From: Acetatifactor sp.
GTDB taxonomy: Bacteria > Bacillota > Clostridia > Lachnospirales > Lachnospiraceae
Direction: 5' to 3'
NCBI GenBank assembly: GCA_024699575.1
Contig: JAILPF010000238.1
Span: forward strand, 1-5,527
Length of the DNA: 5,527 nt
The notes under the pieces were generated by a model. That model ran no database searches, was not told where the DNA came from, and saw only the letters and a program-made list of their open reading frames with translations. Below, piece by piece: positions 5,384-5,527 of this stretch; positions within the stretch are counted from its first letter, which is position 1; the number at the start of each line of letters is the position of its first letter. The position numbers were made by a program, and so were the translations under genes.

Positions 5384-5431
5384 ATCCAAAAACGGAGCCA
5401 ATCGCTTAATGCGACAGCTCCGTTTTTGGAT
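5384..5431. terminator. Bidirectional intrinsic terminator after the grcA-like gene
   Basis: A perfect 15-bp inverted repeat: ATCCAAAAACGGAGC at 5384-5398 and GCTCCGTTTTTGGAT at 5417-5431. Inside it a second small stem, TCGC (5402-5405) with GCGA (5411-5414), closes on a TTAAT loop. The GC-rich core is flanked by a run of A on one side and T on the other, so it can terminate transcription from both directions. It starts 14 nt after the grcA stop codon. Its right half also encodes the last codons of the converging minus-strand gene. Confidence 0.88.
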
Positions 5432-5527
5432 CACAGGTATATGTCAATAGAATTTGATAGGTCTCTTCATAAATCTTTTTCCACTCGGCAGCATTTTTCT
5501 CCATCATTATCTCCACATTTGCCGCCT
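5406..5527 (-). CDS. C-terminal end of an unidentified protein (cut by window edge)
   Basis: One minus-strand frame stays open from the right edge to a TAA at 5408-5406, giving 39 residues. They include EKNAAEWKKIYEETYQILL, an amphipathic, probably helical stretch, and end in CDPKTELSH. The other two minus frames contain stops. I do not recognise the family and propose no function. Support for a real gene comes from protein-like composition and from the stop codon sitting in the loop of a shared convergent terminator, 36 nt beyond the grcA stop. An open frame this short could also arise by chance. The two bases at the edge belong to a split codon. Confidence 0.55.
   Translation of the reverse strand, partial: AANVEIMMEKNAAEWKKIYEETYQILLTYTCDPKTELSH

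Noticed and set aside
5198..5434. Minus-strand open frame of 78 codons opposite the grcA-like gene
   Set aside because: It is antisense to a conserved protein and its start would lie inside the terminator arm; the sequence resembles no family I know.
1..5527. CRISPR arrays, tRNA or rRNA genes, insertion sequences, riboswitches
   Set aside because: No regularly spaced repeats, cloverleaf or rRNA-like stretches, transposase motifs or long structured leaders were seen; nearly all the DNA is accounted for by genes and short control regions.

Overview
The window is an almost complete sporulation locus from an anaerobic, endospore-forming Firmicute, most likely a clostridium of the Lachnospiraceae type. 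I infer this lineage from the full eight-gene spoIIIA operon with short, clostridial-looking proteins, a stand-alone glycyl-radical domain protein (anaerobic pyruvate formate-lyase metabolism), moderately AT-rich DNA and strong AGGAGG-type ribosome sites. No database search was possible, so genus and species are not claimed.

Layout, left to right. Bases 1-60 (minus) hold the first 20 codons of deoB (phosphopentomutase), running off the left edge. Bases 61-183 are intergenic, with a good housekeeping-type promoter for deoB and no convincing terminator. Bases 184-4989 (minus) are the spoIIIA operon, transcribed right to left as spoIIIAA-AB-AC-AD-AE-AF-AG-AH, with gaps of 60 nt or less and two overlaps. 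Bases 4990-5126 are a divergent control region, with a possible sigma-E-type promoter for spoIIIA, a housekeeping-type promoter for the plus-strand gene and a perfect 12-bp inverted repeat. Bases 5127-5369 (plus) encode an 80-residue GrcA-like autonomous glycyl-radical cofactor. A 15-bp hairpin at 5384-5431 can terminate both strands. The last ~120 bases (minus) carry the C-terminal end of an unidentified gene whose stop codon lies in the hairpin loop.

How the genes work together. By established knowledge of B. subtilis, SpoIIIAA-AH are made in the mother cell. They build a channel, related to type II, III and IV secretion and flagellar machines, across the engulfment membranes to the forespore: SpoIIIAA is the ATPase, SpoIIIAB-AF are mainly membrane components, and SpoIIIAG and SpoIIIAH form rings between the membranes, SpoIIIAH pairing with forespore SpoIIQ. 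GrcA-like proteins repair oxygen-cleaved pyruvate formate-lyase by supplying a fresh radical domain. Its position beside spoIIIA looks like chance adjacency rather than a joint system.

The region is mostly recognisable biology; I found no undescribed multi-gene system. The points most worth checking are the inverted repeat over the grcA promoter and leader, the SpoIIIAA tail that overlaps spoIIIAB by about 95 nt, the very short SpoIIIAF, the SpoIIIAE lacking a signal peptide, and the coding/terminator overlap near the right edge.
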